Assembly (NCBI RefSeq): GCF_034347405.1
Contig: NZ_CP133778.1
Span: forward strand, 2,666,001 to 2,730,000
DNA length: 64,000 nt
Reading direction: 5' to 3'
Source: Pseudomonas sp. CCC3.1
GTDB lineage: Bacteria; Pseudomonadota; Gammaproteobacteria; Pseudomonadales; Pseudomonadaceae
Below are positions 54,937 through 64,000 of this stretch, piece by piece. The notes under the pieces were generated by a model. It saw only the letters and a list, made by a program, of their open reading frames with translations, was not told the DNA's origin and ran no database searches. Position 1 is the stretch's first letter; each line of letters starts with the position of its first letter. Position numbers and translations under genes: made by a program.

Positions 54937-56751
54937 TTAATTGCCCTCTTCTTCTTGTTGTTTGATCGCGGCCATCAACGGCAGGCTGCAACACATCCGC
55001 AGCCCATCGGGCTGTGGCTCGGCGTTCAGTTCGCCGCCAAAGCCTTCGATGATACTGCGACTCATCGACAGACCCAGCCCGAGCCCTTCGGCCTTGCTGG
55101 TGTAAAACGGGGTGAACAGTTGCTCGAATTGCTCGCCCGTCACCCCTGGCCCTTGATCCTGCACACTGACGTGTAACCAGCCACTGGCCATTACCTGCGC
55201 CTGCAAGGTAATGCGTGAGGCTTGCCCCGGTTGTTGCTCGCTGTTGGCATCAATCGCATTGCGCAGCAGATTGAGCAACACCTGCTCCAGCAGCACTCTA
55301 TCGGCGTACACCAACGGCAGTATTTCCGGTAATTGCTGCTCAATGTTCACCTGCCGCTCGCGGGCTTCCCAGGCGCACAAGCTGACCGCCTGACGTACCA
55401 CATCGCTCACATCCAGCGCCTGCAAGGTGCGGCGTCCCTTGCGCAGAAACCCTCGAAGACGCTTGATCACCTGCGAAGCATGGTTGGCGTGCAGGGTGAT
55501 CCGTTCCAGCCCTTGCGTCACGCGGGCAATTGCCTCGGGATTGTGCTCAAGGTGTTGCAGGTAGCGCTGGCTGGCATTCGCATAATTGACCACGGCGGCC
55601 AGCGGCTGGTTGATCTCGTGGGCAATCCCGGACGCCAGCTCTCCCAAGGTTATCAGCCGCGCGGTGTGGGCCATTTCGTCCTGATGATGACGTTGCTGGG
55701 CTTCTCGCAATTCACGCTCGCGCATGTCACGGGCCACCAGCGAGAAAAACCGCTCACCGGCGGTCGAACGATGGGCCAGCAACAACAGTGACACGGGCAC
55801 AGATGGCTCGCCATTCAACGGCTGCAAGCGGGTTTCGCTGCTCCACAAACCCTGTTGTTCGGCATTGCGCCAGCCCACCGATTTCAGTTGCGCGAGGTCT
55901 TGCGGGCTTAAAAAGTCAGCGAGTGAAAGAAGACTTTTCCCACTTTCCAAGCCGAGAATTCGACGAGCCGCCGGATTGAGGTATGACACGCTGCCCACCG
56001 GATCAATAAACAGCACAGGGTCTGGATTGGCTTCCACCACATCAGCCAGACGCCGCTTGTTTTCCTCGGCCTGAATCCGCGCAGTAATGTCGCGTGACAC
56101 GCTGACCACTTCAACCACCGCGCCGGTGTAGGTTTCGCGGATTGCCCGACTGGCCGTTTCGAACCACAGGTAATGCCCGGCCTGATGCCGAATGCGATAG
56201 GTCATGGTGTGATAGCCATCGAGCTCCAGCGCATCGCGAGCCTGGCGCAACACTTGCGCCAAGTGGTGGGGATGAAATAGACGCTGTGCCAAACGCCCCC
56301 GCAAACGTTCGGGCCAATAGCCGAGCAAGGTCCAGGACGCCGGGGAAGCATCCAGAAAGCGCCCGTCGGGGGTGTGGCGCGAGATCAGATCGGTGGTGTT
56401 TTCAGTAATCAATCGATACAGACGCCGGGCCTTGGCGGCTTCACGCTCCGCCAGCAGTTCGCTGCTCGCTTCACGCCCACGGGCAACAACACAGCGGTTT
56501 TGCGGGTCGGGAATCAGGGTCCAGAGCCAGATCTGTGCATGGCTGTGTGCTTCGACCTGCTCAATCGCGCGCGCCTGATGCAGGCACGCGTTGATCAATT
56601 CATTCAGATTGCCCGGCAACCATGTGCGCACATGGCTCAGCGGTTTGCCTGCCAGTAGCCGCAACAACGCCGGGTTAGCCGCCAGGGGCAAGCCTTGGGC
56701 GTCTAGCACCACCGAAGGTTGCGGGTCATAGGTAAGCAGCGAAACAGGCAT
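54937..56751 (-). CDS. PAS-domain sensor histidine kinase
   Basis: 604 residues with no membrane segment, so it senses a cytoplasmic signal. There is an N-terminal PAS-like region (~1-110), then two PAS/PAC domains (RLYRLITENTTDLISRHTPDGRFLDAS, and DVVEANPDPVLFIDPVGSVSYLNPAARRILG). The HisKA box follows (GELASGIAHEINQPLAAVVNYANASQRYL), and then the ATPase domain with N-box LLNLLRNAIDAN and G-boxes DQGPGVTGEQ and GLGLGLSMSRSIIEGFGG. The H-box type is that of FixL/DctB-like kinases. It is co-transcribed with the response regulator and divergent from the ligase gene. Confidence 0.9.
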   Translation of the reverse strand: MPVSLLTYDPQPSVVLDAQGLPLAANPALLRLLAGKPLSHVRTWLPGNLNELINACLHQARAIEQVEAHSHAQIWLWTLIPDPQNRCVVARGREASSELLAEREAAKARRLYRLITENTTDLISRHTPDGRFLDASPASWTLLGYWPERLRGRLAQRLFHPHHLAQVLRQARDALELDGYHTMTYRIRHQAGHYLWFETASRAIRETYTGAVVEVVSVSRDITARIQAEENKRRLADVVEANPDPVLFIDPVGSVSYLNPAARRILGLESGKSLLSLADFLSPQDLAQLKSVGWRNAEQQGLWSSETRLQPLNGEPSVPVSLLLLAHRSTAGERFFSLVARDMRERELREAQQRHHQDEMAHTARLITLGELASGIAHEINQPLAAVVNYANASQRYLQHLEHNPEAIARVTQGLERITLHANHASQVIKRLRGFLRKGRRTLQALDVSDVVRQAVSLCAWEARERQVNIEQQLPEILPLVYADRVLLEQVLLNLLRNAIDANSEQQPGQASRITLQAQVMASGWLHVSVQDQGPGVTGEQFEQLFTPFYTSKAEGLGLGLSMSRSIIEGFGGELNAEPQPDGLRMCCSLPLMAAIKQQEEEGN

Positions 56752-56929
56752 TGGGCATCCATGTGTGGGGGAACATGCTGGATATAGAACAATTACTATA
56801 TTGCTTAGGTATTACTTCCATATCAAATGCAAACTGGGCTATAAATCAGGCCGGACATAAAACTGACCCGTTCGCCACCGGCAGAGCGGGCAGCCATAGA
56901 GCTAACAATCAGCCACCGGAATGACCATC

Positions 56930-58552
56930 ATGTCGATTTTTGAGCAGGGCCTAGAGCCCCGTGCTGTCAACCATATTGCCCTGTCGCCTTTGAGCTTTAT
57001 CGAGCGCACCGCCAGCGTCTACCCCGACTACCCTGCCGTGATCCACGGCTCCATTCGCCGCACCTGGGCGCAGACCTACAGCCGTTGCCGGCGCTTGGCT
57101 TGCGCGCTGGCCGGACGCGGAATTGGCAAAAACGATACTGTGGCCGTGATGTTGCCCAACATTCCGGCCATGCTGGAAGTCCATTTTGGCGTGCCGATGG
57201 TTGGCGCTGTCCTCAATGCGCTCAACGTGCGCCTGGACGCCGAAGCCATTGCTTTCATGCTTGCTCACGGCGAAGCCAAGGTACTGATTGCCGATCGCGA
57301 ATTCCATGACGTGATTCACGCCGCCGTGGCCATGCTCGACCATCCGCCGCTGATCATCGACGTTGATGACCCGGAATACGGCGAAGGCCAGCCAGTCAGT
57401 GCACTGGATTACGAAGCGTTTCTGGCCGAAGGTGACCCCGAGTACGACTGGCAATGGCCTACGGATGAGTGGCAAGCCATCGCCCTGAACTACACCTCGG
57501 GCACCACCGGCAATCCCAAGGGCGTGGTGTACCACCATCGTGGGGCGTATCTCAACTCGCTGGGCAATCAGATGGTCTGGGCCATCGGCAACCATCCCGT
57601 GTATCTGTGGACCCTGCCGATGTTCCACTGCAACGGCTGGTGCTACCCGTGGATCATCACCGCGCTGGCTGGCGTGCATGTATTTCTGCGACGGGTCGAC
57701 CCGCAAAAAATCCTCAACCTGATCCGTGAACACCAGGTCACTCACTTGTGTGGCGCGCCGATTGTGCTTAATGCACTGGTCAACATGCCCGACTCGGCCA
57801 AGGCCGCCATCGACCATCCGGTAAATGCCATGGTTGCAGGTGCCGCGCCGCCCGCCAAAGTGATCGGTGCAGTCGAAGAAATGGGCATCAACGTGACCCA
57901 CGTCTATGGCCTGACTGAAGTCTACGGCCCGGTGACTATCTGCGCCTGGCATGACAAATGGGACGAACACCCCCTCGCTGAGCGGGCTCAGATCAAATCC
58001 CGTCAAGGTGTGCGCTACCCCACGCTGGAAGGCGTCATGGTGGCCGACCCGAAAACCATGCAGCCGACGCCCCGTGACGGTGAAACCATGGGTGAGATCT
58101 TCATGCGCGGCAACACCGTGATGAAGGGCTACCTGAAAAACCCCAGCGCCACTGCCGAGGCATTTGAAGGCGGCTGGTTCCATACCGGTGATCTGGCTGT
58201 GTGCCACCCGGACGGTTATGTCGAAATCCGTGACCGCCTCAAAGACATCATCATTTCCGGCGGCGAGAACATCTCGACCATTGAGGTCGAAGGCGTGCTG
58301 TATCGCCATCCCGGGGTGATGGAAGCGGCCGTGGTGGCTCGCCCGGATGAAAAATGGGGCGAAACCCCGTGCGCCTTCATCACCCTCAAGGCCGATCACC
58401 AGCACGTGCGCGAGGTCGACATCATCGTGTTTTGCCGCGAGCATCTGGCCGGATTCAAAGTGCCACGCAGCGTGGTGTTCACCTTATTGCCCAAGACCTC
58501 CACGGGCAAAGTCCAGAAATACGTGCTGCGCGACATGGCCAAAGCCCTGTAA
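56930..58552 (+). CDS. Acyl-CoA synthetase (DmdB-like AMP-forming ligase)
   Basis: Adenylate-forming enzyme of about 540 residues. The phosphate-binding loop is YTSGTTGNPKGVVYHH; YGLTEVYGP follows, then GDLAVCHPDGYVEIRDRLKDIIISGGENIS and the C-terminal KTSTGKVQKYVLR with the catalytic Lys. The overall type is medium-chain/DmdB-like, activating a short or branched acid to its CoA ester. An ATG three codons earlier (56921) is also possible. It heads an operon with the acyl-CoA dehydrogenase and is divergent from the two-component pair. Confidence 0.85.
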   Translation: MSIFEQGLEPRAVNHIALSPLSFIERTASVYPDYPAVIHGSIRRTWAQTYSRCRRLACALAGRGIGKNDTVAVMLPNIPAMLEVHFGVPMVGAVLNALNVRLDAEAIAFMLAHGEAKVLIADREFHDVIHAAVAMLDHPPLIIDVDDPEYGEGQPVSALDYEAFLAEGDPEYDWQWPTDEWQAIALNYTSGTTGNPKGVVYHHRGAYLNSLGNQMVWAIGNHPVYLWTLPMFHCNGWCYPWIITALAGVHVFLRRVDPQKILNLIREHQVTHLCGAPIVLNALVNMPDSAKAAIDHPVNAMVAGAAPPAKVIGAVEEMGINVTHVYGLTEVYGPVTICAWHDKWDEHPLAERAQIKSRQGVRYPTLEGVMVADPKTMQPTPRDGETMGEIFMRGNTVMKGYLKNPSATAEAFEGGWFHTGDLAVCHPDGYVEIRDRLKDIIISGGENISTIEVEGVLYRHPGVMEAAVVARPDEKWGETPCAFITLKADHQHVREVDIIVFCREHLAGFKVPRSVVFTLLPKTSTGKVQKYVLRDMAKAL

Positions 58553-58593
58553 CCCATCCCCGTTCCTGTGTTTAGAAACGTTCACGAGGTTTT

Positions 58594-60369
58594 GTGATGC
58601 CAGAATTCAATGCACCGCTGCGTGACATGCGCTTTGTGCTGCACGAAGTATTTGACGCCCCCGCACTCTGGGCGCGTCTGCCCGCCTTGGCCGAGCACGT
58701 TGATGCCGACACCGCTGACGCGATTCTTGAAGAAGCTGCCAAGGTCACCCAGCAGTTGATTGCGCCCCTCAATCGCAGCGGTGATGAAGAAGGTGCGAAG
58801 TGGCAAGACGGCAAGGTCAGTACACCAAGCGGTTTCAAGGCCGCCTATGCCACCTACATCGAAGGCGGCTGGGTCGGTCTGTCGGGCAACCCGGCGTTTG
58901 GCGGGCTGGGGATGCCGAAAATGCTCGCGGTGCAATTTGAAGAAATGCTCTACGCCGCCAACTCAAGCTTCGCCCTGTACTCGGCACTGACCTCGGGCGC
59001 CTGCCTGGCGATTGATGCGCACGCCAGCCAAGCATTAAAAACCACCTACTTGCCGCCGATGTATGAAGGTCGCTGGGCCGGTTCCATGTGCCTGACTGAA
59101 GCCCATTCCGGCACTGATCTGGGGCTCATCCGCACCCGCGCCGAACCCCGCGCCGATGGCAGCTTTTACATCAGTGGCAGCAAGATGTTCATTACCGGCG
59201 GCGATCAGGACCTGACCGAGAATATCGTCCACCTGGTACTCGCCAAATTGCCGGACGCGCCTGCCGGGCCACGGGGCATCTCCCTGTTTCTGGTCCCCAA
59301 GGTGCTGGTCAATGTCGACGGCACACTGGGGCAAGCCAATGCCGTGAGTTGCGGCTCTATCGAACACAAAATGGGCATCAAGGCATCGGCCACCTGCGTG
59401 ATCAACTTCGACGGTGCCCAAGGCTGGCTGATCGGTGAGGCCAATAAAGGCCTGGCGGCGATGTTCACCATGATGAACTACGAACGGCTATCGATCGGAA
59501 TTCAGGGCATCGGTTGCGCCGAAACTTCTTATCAGAATGCCCGCACCTACGCCCGCGAACGCCTGCAAAGCCGGGCCCCGACTGGCGCGGTTGCGCCCGA
59601 AAAAATGGCCGACCCGATCATCGTTCACCCCGATGTGCGGCGCATGCTGCTGAGCATGAAAGCCATGACCGAGGGAGGCCGCGCGTTCGCCAGCTATGTG
59701 GGCCAGCAACTGGACCTGAGCAAGTTCTCGACCGACCCGCAAGAACAGCAGGACGCCAGCGCGCTGGTGGCCTTGCTCACGCCGGTGGCCAAAGCCTTTT
59801 TTACCGATACCGGGCTCGACAGCTGCGTATTGGGCCAGCAAGTGTTCGGTGGCCATGGTTACATTCGGGAATGGGGGCAAGAGCAACTGGTGCGCGATGT
59901 ACGCATCGCGCAAATTTACGAAGGCACCAACGGCATTCAGGCCCTGGATTTGCTGGGGCGAAAAGTTATCGCCAATGGCGGCGTGGCCCTGCGCCTGTTT
60001 ACTGCGCACATCCGCGATTTTGCCAGCCAGCCTGGCAAACCTTACGCCCGCGAACTGCTGCAGGCAGTACAAAAACTTGAAGACCTTAGTGTCTGGCTAC
60101 AAGCACGGGCCAAGATCAACCCCAATGAAATCGGGGCGGCGTCGGTTGAATACCTACAGCTATTTGGCTACGTGGCGTATGCCTGGCTCTGGGCAAGGAT
60201 GGCTGATGTGGCGCAGCGTTCATTGCAGGCAGACCCGGAGTTTTATGCTGCAAAACTGGCCACGGCCACGTTCTACTTCAGCCGCCTGCTGCCCCGCACA
60301 TTGAGCCTGGAACAGTCGATCCGGGCGGGCAGTGAGTCTTTGTTTGAACTGGACGCGGCAGGTTTTTAG
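58594..60369 (+). CDS. Acyl-CoA dehydrogenase (DmdC-like, long form)
   Basis: 591 residues, longer than classic acyl-CoA dehydrogenases, as in DmdC/FadE5-type enzymes. Substrate and FAD features: GNPAFGGLGMPKMLAVQFEEMLYAANSSFALYSAL, CLTEAHSGTDLGLIRTRAEP, SGSKMFITGGDQDLTENIVHLVLAKL and the C-terminal FGGHGYIREWGQEQLVRDVRIAQIYEGTNGIQALDLLGRK, with Glu in YEGTN as the catalytic-base region. It follows the ligase by 41 bp and probably oxidises the CoA ester that the ligase makes. Confidence 0.88.
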   Translation: MMPEFNAPLRDMRFVLHEVFDAPALWARLPALAEHVDADTADAILEEAAKVTQQLIAPLNRSGDEEGAKWQDGKVSTPSGFKAAYATYIEGGWVGLSGNPAFGGLGMPKMLAVQFEEMLYAANSSFALYSALTSGACLAIDAHASQALKTTYLPPMYEGRWAGSMCLTEAHSGTDLGLIRTRAEPRADGSFYISGSKMFITGGDQDLTENIVHLVLAKLPDAPAGPRGISLFLVPKVLVNVDGTLGQANAVSCGSIEHKMGIKASATCVINFDGAQGWLIGEANKGLAAMFTMMNYERLSIGIQGIGCAETSYQNARTYARERLQSRAPTGAVAPEKMADPIIVHPDVRRMLLSMKAMTEGGRAFASYVGQQLDLSKFSTDPQEQQDASALVALLTPVAKAFFTDTGLDSCVLGQQVFGGHGYIREWGQEQLVRDVRIAQIYEGTNGIQALDLLGRKVIANGGVALRLFTAHIRDFASQPGKPYARELLQAVQKLEDLSVWLQARAKINPNEIGAASVEYLQLFGYVAYAWLWARMADVAQRSLQADPEFYAAKLATATFYFSRLLPRTLSLEQSIRAGSESLFELDAAGF

Positions 60370-60384
60370 GCCCGTCGATAAAGA

Positions 60385-60408
60385 CGGCGGCCCGTAAAAG
60401 GGCCGCCG
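60385..60408. terminator. Hairpin between convergent genes
   Basis: CGGCGGCCC, loop GTAAAA, GGGCCGCCG: a perfect 9-bp stem 16 bp after the dehydrogenase stop and close to the end of the convergent monooxygenase gene. It has no T run; likely a shared transcript end. Confidence 0.55.
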
Positions 60409-60424
60409 CTCGCACACCCAGGAC

Positions 60425-60718
60425 TCAACTCAATGTATCAAGCAGCAGCACTTCACGGTGCTCCAGCAGATCCCCAACGGCCTTGCCCATCGCCAGGTAG
60501 TGCGGCGTGGTTTTGTGGTGGTCAATGGCCGCCATGTCCTTCCAGCCCTCGATAAACACAAAACGCTGCGGGTCGGCACGATCCAGATGCAGATCGTAGA
60601 ACTCGCAGCCTGCTTCAGCACGTGAGCCTGTGACGCACGCCAGCAGTGCCTCTTTGACGGTATGTTCGTGACCGGGTTTGGCACGCAGGATTGCAACAAT
60701 CTTGATGGTAGTAGACAT
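60425..60718 (-). CDS. Putative quinol monooxygenase, ABM domain, 97 aa
   Basis: Single ABM fold: IKIVAILRAKPGHEHTVKEALLACVTGSRAEAGCEFYDLHLD, then FVFIEGWKDMAAIDHHKTTPHYLAMG. Small dimeric enzyme of the YgiN type, substrate unknown. It is related in fold to the protein at 18462-18773 but not a close copy. Confidence 0.8.
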   Translation of the reverse strand: MSTTIKIVAILRAKPGHEHTVKEALLACVTGSRAEAGCEFYDLHLDRADPQRFVFIEGWKDMAAIDHHKTTPHYLAMGKAVGDLLEHREVLLLDTLS

Positions 60719-60789
60719 ATCGGCTTCCAGAAAAAGGGGTCAGCGTTCTCAATACACACTCGCACAGCGCCAGCGATACTACCTGACAT

Positions 60790-63537
60790 TCAGCGGGTTG
60801 CAGCATTCGCTCGCCACGCGCGTTGCGCCTGAAGACGGCGAGCTACGGCTGAAACAGCGCGATTGAACGCTCGAAAAACACTGTGCATGGCCCGCGATAA
60901 CAGGGGGCGAGTCGCACGGCGCTGGTCTCGCTCGACTTCCTGATAAAGACGTTCATAGCTCTGGCTTGCGGGCAATGGCTCGACCGCAATCGTGATCACG
61001 TCAATATCAAAACCAATCCTGAGATCGCGTACTTCTCTTCGCTCAACGCGGGTCGCACGCAGCCCGAACGCGTCGAGTATCCGTTGAGTTGAGCGCCCGG
61101 TCCCTTCACTGGCCAAAAAACTGTCGCGCATGGCGTCTGAGCCGCTTGGCAGCTGATCCGTGGCCCGTAATGCATGCGGATTGATCACGTCCCAGCGCAC
61201 GATCAGCTTGGGCAAGACGCCGAAAAACAGGTTCTTTTTTGAAACCCTCTCATATTGATGCCGTGTCACGTCGGTTGCGTAAAAAGAGCTGCCTGGGGCC
61301 CGGAAGTTTTCCATGAACTTCCAGCGCCCTGGCAAGTATTCATTTTTGAATCGAAATCTGTTGGGGATGCCGGGAGCGATGTACGTCGAATGGATGGTGT
61401 GTTCGCCAGACAAGTTATGCGTGAGTGCTTGCATAACGGCCTGCTGTCGCCTCGCCGCCTCGTCATCCCCACTCATTCGGTCAAGCATTGATCCGGTTGC
61501 CGGGTATCCTGCAACGCGTGCACTGGGGCTGTTCGCTGAATAATCCTCAAACTCTTCAACCACGCGGCCATCGCTGTCGCGAAACCGGACGGGATTGTTT
61601 TTAACCATGGCATACAGATTCAAGCCGTCGACATCGCCAGCTCTGTCCGCGCTGATCCAGCGCCTGAGCCATGGCGCGTAGTACCGGAATCCGTAGTAGT
61701 ACAACCCGGTCGCGTCACGTTCCTTGCCTGAAAAACGCAGCGTTTTGTACGTAGCATGAACGACACTTTTTGCCGACCACCAGGCTGTCGCGCCATACGG
61801 GTAATAACCCTCCTGGCTAAGCAGCTCTGCCTGTTGGTCAAGCTCCAGCGTGGTACTGCCCACATGGTTTGACAGGCCGAAACGCAGTTGTTCATCGGCG
61901 ATGCCCGTCGGCAAGCCCTGCTCCCACTTCAACGCTCTGATCTGTGTGAGCCCGAGCGCAATACTGAGTACCTGCAAGACTTCGTCGCCAGCCTGATGAC
62001 GGTGTAGCTCAAGCCCTGGCAAGTAGCGCACTTCATCGATTTGAGTCAGGCGCTGACCTTGGCTCAAACGGCGCTTGATAACCCGCTGCCCTGCAGCGTC
62101 ATAACCATAGGTCTCGACGTCGTGGTTACCCTCCTCACGCATCACCTGGGTGACAGATGTGAGCTGGTTACGCACATTCCAGCTCATCACTTGCCCACGC
62201 ACGAGCGAAAGTTGATTGCCATTCTGGTCGAAGCCAGCACCTACACCGGCCTGCAAGCTCTGATTGCTTTGCGCAGCCACCTGCATAGGTTGCGTATAGC
62301 CTTGCCCACTTGAAGGGACATGCTGCATGTGCGTGAGATTGGCGCCAGCATCGTAGTGATAAAACCGGGTGTAGTTGCGCATCACGTTGCCATCTGTGGC
62401 ACCCGACAGCACCAATGCCGCCGCAGCGGCCCGGCCCATATGCGCATTTTCTCGTCCGCGGGCTTCAATGAGTTGATACAACGTGTCGTAGGCATACGTA
62501 TTTGTCGCTTCGAGCTGAGCGTTGTTTGCCCACGTTGTCGGCTGCGCGGCGTCGTGGATACTCAAGACATTGCCGACCCGGTCATAGGTATAGGCAAGGT
62601 CTTGCAGAGGCGCGCCAGCGTGCCCGGGGCGATGGGTTGTCAGCCGCTGTAAACGATCTGTTGCCGGGGCGTAGGTGGCTTGCGTCACGACACCGTTGCC
62701 CAGTTGTTCGAACACGACCTGGCCTTTGGCGTTGTATCGGCGTTGTGTCAGCAATCCATGGCGTTTTCCGCTTTTAAACACCAGGGCAACCGACAGTAGC
62801 TCTGCGCCAATGGTGTATTGAGAGTGCTGACGATTGCCCTTGGCATCGATCTGCTCCAGCAGCCCGCCAAGCGCATCGTAATGCCACTTGCTGGTGTAGC
62901 CCTCAGCCTCCAGTTGTGCGTCGCGCACGTGTTGCGGCTCTGCCCAGTCAATGGCTTGAGGGTGCTGTACAAATCTGCGGGTCTGCGCCCCGACCTCGCC
63001 CAGCAGCGTGTAATGCCCGAAGAACAGTGTTCCGCAAGGGTCGTCATGACGGATGAGTCGGCCGCAGCCATTGAGCCTGGCGTGCTCAGGCGTCATCGCT
63101 GCGTAATACAAGCGTTCAACACAGCGTTCGCCGGGCTCATCGGCGGCTTGTTCAAACATCGCCGTTGACCTGAGTAAATGATCATATTCATAACGCTGCT
63201 GTGAGCCTCGCCCATCCCATGCCCTTAGCATCTGGCCATTACCGCCCAGCAATAGCCGTTGCCAACCGGCATCCACACTGCGGGTGTGCACCACTCGCCC
63301 GCTCAGGCTGTAACGATAGGCGGTATTGGGCTGCACATCGGCATCTGTTTCGTGCAAGGCATGTAAACGCGGGTCCCATTGCTGGAGCAAAAAGCTGCTG
63401 CTGCTCAATACATGTCGATGAAAGCGTGCCTGGGGTTCGTCCTGCCAGCGGATTCGATGGTAAGTCACCGAACGAACACTCAGTCCTCTGGGGTCGAGCG
63501 CGGTCAATAACGGCGTGTGTGGGTGCAAGGAAGACAT
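60790..63537 (-). CDS. TccC-like RHS-repeat toxin protein
   Basis: About 915 residues, with the start MSSLHPHTPLLTALDPRGLSVRSVTYHR typical of TccC (insecticidal toxin complex C subunit); a GTG seven codons earlier is the alternative. YD/RHS repeats run through ~40-600. The RHS-core end reads YYYGFRYYAPWLRRWISADRAGDVDGLNLYAMVKNNPVRFRDSDGR (in pieces), after which the C-terminal ~250 residues are unique to this protein. In the family that tail is cleaved off and delivered as a toxin inside the RHS shell. The tail is basic, rich in Arg, with no motif I can name. The gene looks complete. Confidence 0.8.
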   Translation of the reverse strand: MSSLHPHTPLLTALDPRGLSVRSVTYHRIRWQDEPQARFHRHVLSSSSFLLQQWDPRLHALHETDADVQPNTAYRYSLSGRVVHTRSVDAGWQRLLLGGNGQMLRAWDGRGSQQRYEYDHLLRSTAMFEQAADEPGERCVERLYYAAMTPEHARLNGCGRLIRHDDPCGTLFFGHYTLLGEVGAQTRRFVQHPQAIDWAEPQHVRDAQLEAEGYTSKWHYDALGGLLEQIDAKGNRQHSQYTIGAELLSVALVFKSGKRHGLLTQRRYNAKGQVVFEQLGNGVVTQATYAPATDRLQRLTTHRPGHAGAPLQDLAYTYDRVGNVLSIHDAAQPTTWANNAQLEATNTYAYDTLYQLIEARGRENAHMGRAAAAALVLSGATDGNVMRNYTRFYHYDAGANLTHMQHVPSSGQGYTQPMQVAAQSNQSLQAGVGAGFDQNGNQLSLVRGQVMSWNVRNQLTSVTQVMREEGNHDVETYGYDAAGQRVIKRRLSQGQRLTQIDEVRYLPGLELHRHQAGDEVLQVLSIALGLTQIRALKWEQGLPTGIADEQLRFGLSNHVGSTTLELDQQAELLSQEGYYPYGATAWWSAKSVVHATYKTLRFSGKERDATGLYYYGFRYYAPWLRRWISADRAGDVDGLNLYAMVKNNPVRFRDSDGRVVEEFEDYSANSPSARVAGYPATGSMLDRMSGDDEAARRQQAVMQALTHNLSGEHTIHSTYIAPGIPNRFRFKNEYLPGRWKFMENFRAPGSSFYATDVTRHQYERVSKKNLFFGVLPKLIVRWDVINPHALRATDQLPSGSDAMRDSFLASEGTGRSTQRILDAFGLRATRVERREVRDLRIGFDIDVITIAVEPLPASQSYERLYQEVERDQRRATRPLLSRAMHSVFRAFNRAVSAVARRLQAQRAWRANAATR

Positions 63538-63680
63538 GAAGGAAGGCCTGATTGACACAAAGGATCAAAAATCCTAGTGCCCGGATCAGCCCGAGGTGCG
63601 GTGTTTATGTGTTGTGTCGATAAGTGAGTGACCCAGATAACGTGCCGCGAACCCTTGCACTTGGATCACTCACGCTGCGG

Positions 63681-63935
63681 TCAGTCGTTATGGCCTTTTT
63701 CGGCCTGCACGTAGTCAGCGATTTGATCCTTGATTTTCAGCCGCTTGGCCTTGAGGTCGAGCAATGTATCGTCCGATACGCCAATCGCATTCTTGGCTTC
63801 AGCCTCAACGACGGCATCATCGGCGGCCTTGTATTTATTGACCAGCCCCAAAAAGTGGCCGTTTTGACCCTCAAGCTTTGCGGCTGCGTCTTTGGAGATA
63901 TTCAAGTCCTGATACAAATCATGTTTAACGGGCAT
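63681..63935 (-). CDS. DUF465 (YdcH-like) small protein, 84 aa
   Basis: A short helical protein: GQNGHFLGLVNKYKAADDAVVEAE and LLDLKAKRLKIKDQIADYVQ form the antiparallel coiled hairpin of the DUF465 family, with role unknown. It lies beyond the TccC-like gene at the right edge. 63936-64000 shows no further start. Confidence 0.75.
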   Translation of the reverse strand: MPVKHDLYQDLNISKDAAAKLEGQNGHFLGLVNKYKAADDAVVEAEAKNAIGVSDDTLLDLKAKRLKIKDQIADYVQAEKGHND

Positions 63936-64000
63936 ATCTGCACCTCATAGATATTTCGGTGACGACTGCAAACTCTGAGGATGAGTCTGCGAAAAAGGTT

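Noticed and set aside
56951..58444. 497-codon minus-strand ORF inside the acyl-CoA ligase gene
   Set aside because: Antisense to conserved AMP-binding motifs; no ribosome site or domain.
1..64000. CRISPR arrays, rRNA or tRNA genes
   Set aside because: No regularly spaced repeats, rRNA-like sequence or convincing cloverleaf was seen; a tRNA scan was not possible.

Overview
The window looks like a Pseudomonas chromosome of the fluorescens/putida type. The evidence is a membrane PQQ glucose dehydrogenase, Pseudomonas-style REP palindromes (core GCTGGCTTGCCAGC), a TccC-like RHS protein, an MgtA-type Mg2+ ATPase, and a dif site that differs from the E. coli one at one base by memory. The dif site (41931-41958) places the window in the replication terminus. 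FtsK-loading (KOPS-like) octamers point towards it from both sides.

Left of dif (1-41.9 kb) is an accessory region rich in defence genes and mobile-element remains. In order it holds: a four-gene minus-strand operon ending in a very large Cap4-like nuclease/STAND NTPase (Avs-like) that runs off the left edge; a Wadjet (JetABCD/Mks) operon whose SMC-like jetC carries a deletion plus frameshift; a TnpS/TnpT cointegrate-resolution module of the Tn4651 type; a 5'-truncated quinone oxidoreductase and a small monooxygenase; a divergent pair of an HExxH protein and a UvrD-like helicase with 13 glycines spaced every four residues, the helicase frame being broken at a G7 tract; a catabolic cluster (MFS transporter, enoyl-CoA hydratase, CaiB-type CoA-transferase, solute-binding-like protein, PfkB kinase, GntR regulator); two tandem paralogues, one frameshifted; an ABC-three-component-like operon (nuclease-like protein, small middle component, SMC/Rad50-like ATPase); a relic TnsB/TniA-like transposase split around an unknown gene; a LysR/SDR pair fused by a deletion; and the N-terminal part of a tyrosine recombinase.

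Right of dif (42-64 kb) is ordinary chromosome: an AbrB-like small gene and partner, gcd, a TerC/CBS protein, a small membrane protein, an integrase-like recombinase, the mgtA region with short leader ORFs, a Na/Pi cotransporter-like protein, a PAS histidine kinase/FixJ-type regulator pair divergent from an acyl-CoA ligase and acyl-CoA dehydrogenase, a second monooxygenase, a TccC-type RHS protein with a distinct C-terminal domain, and a DUF465 protein.

Several left-side genes are broken by indels, some in homopolymers. This is either decay of accessory DNA or uncorrected sequencing error, and the two cannot be separated from one sequence. All family assignments come from reading translated sequence by eye, with no database search.
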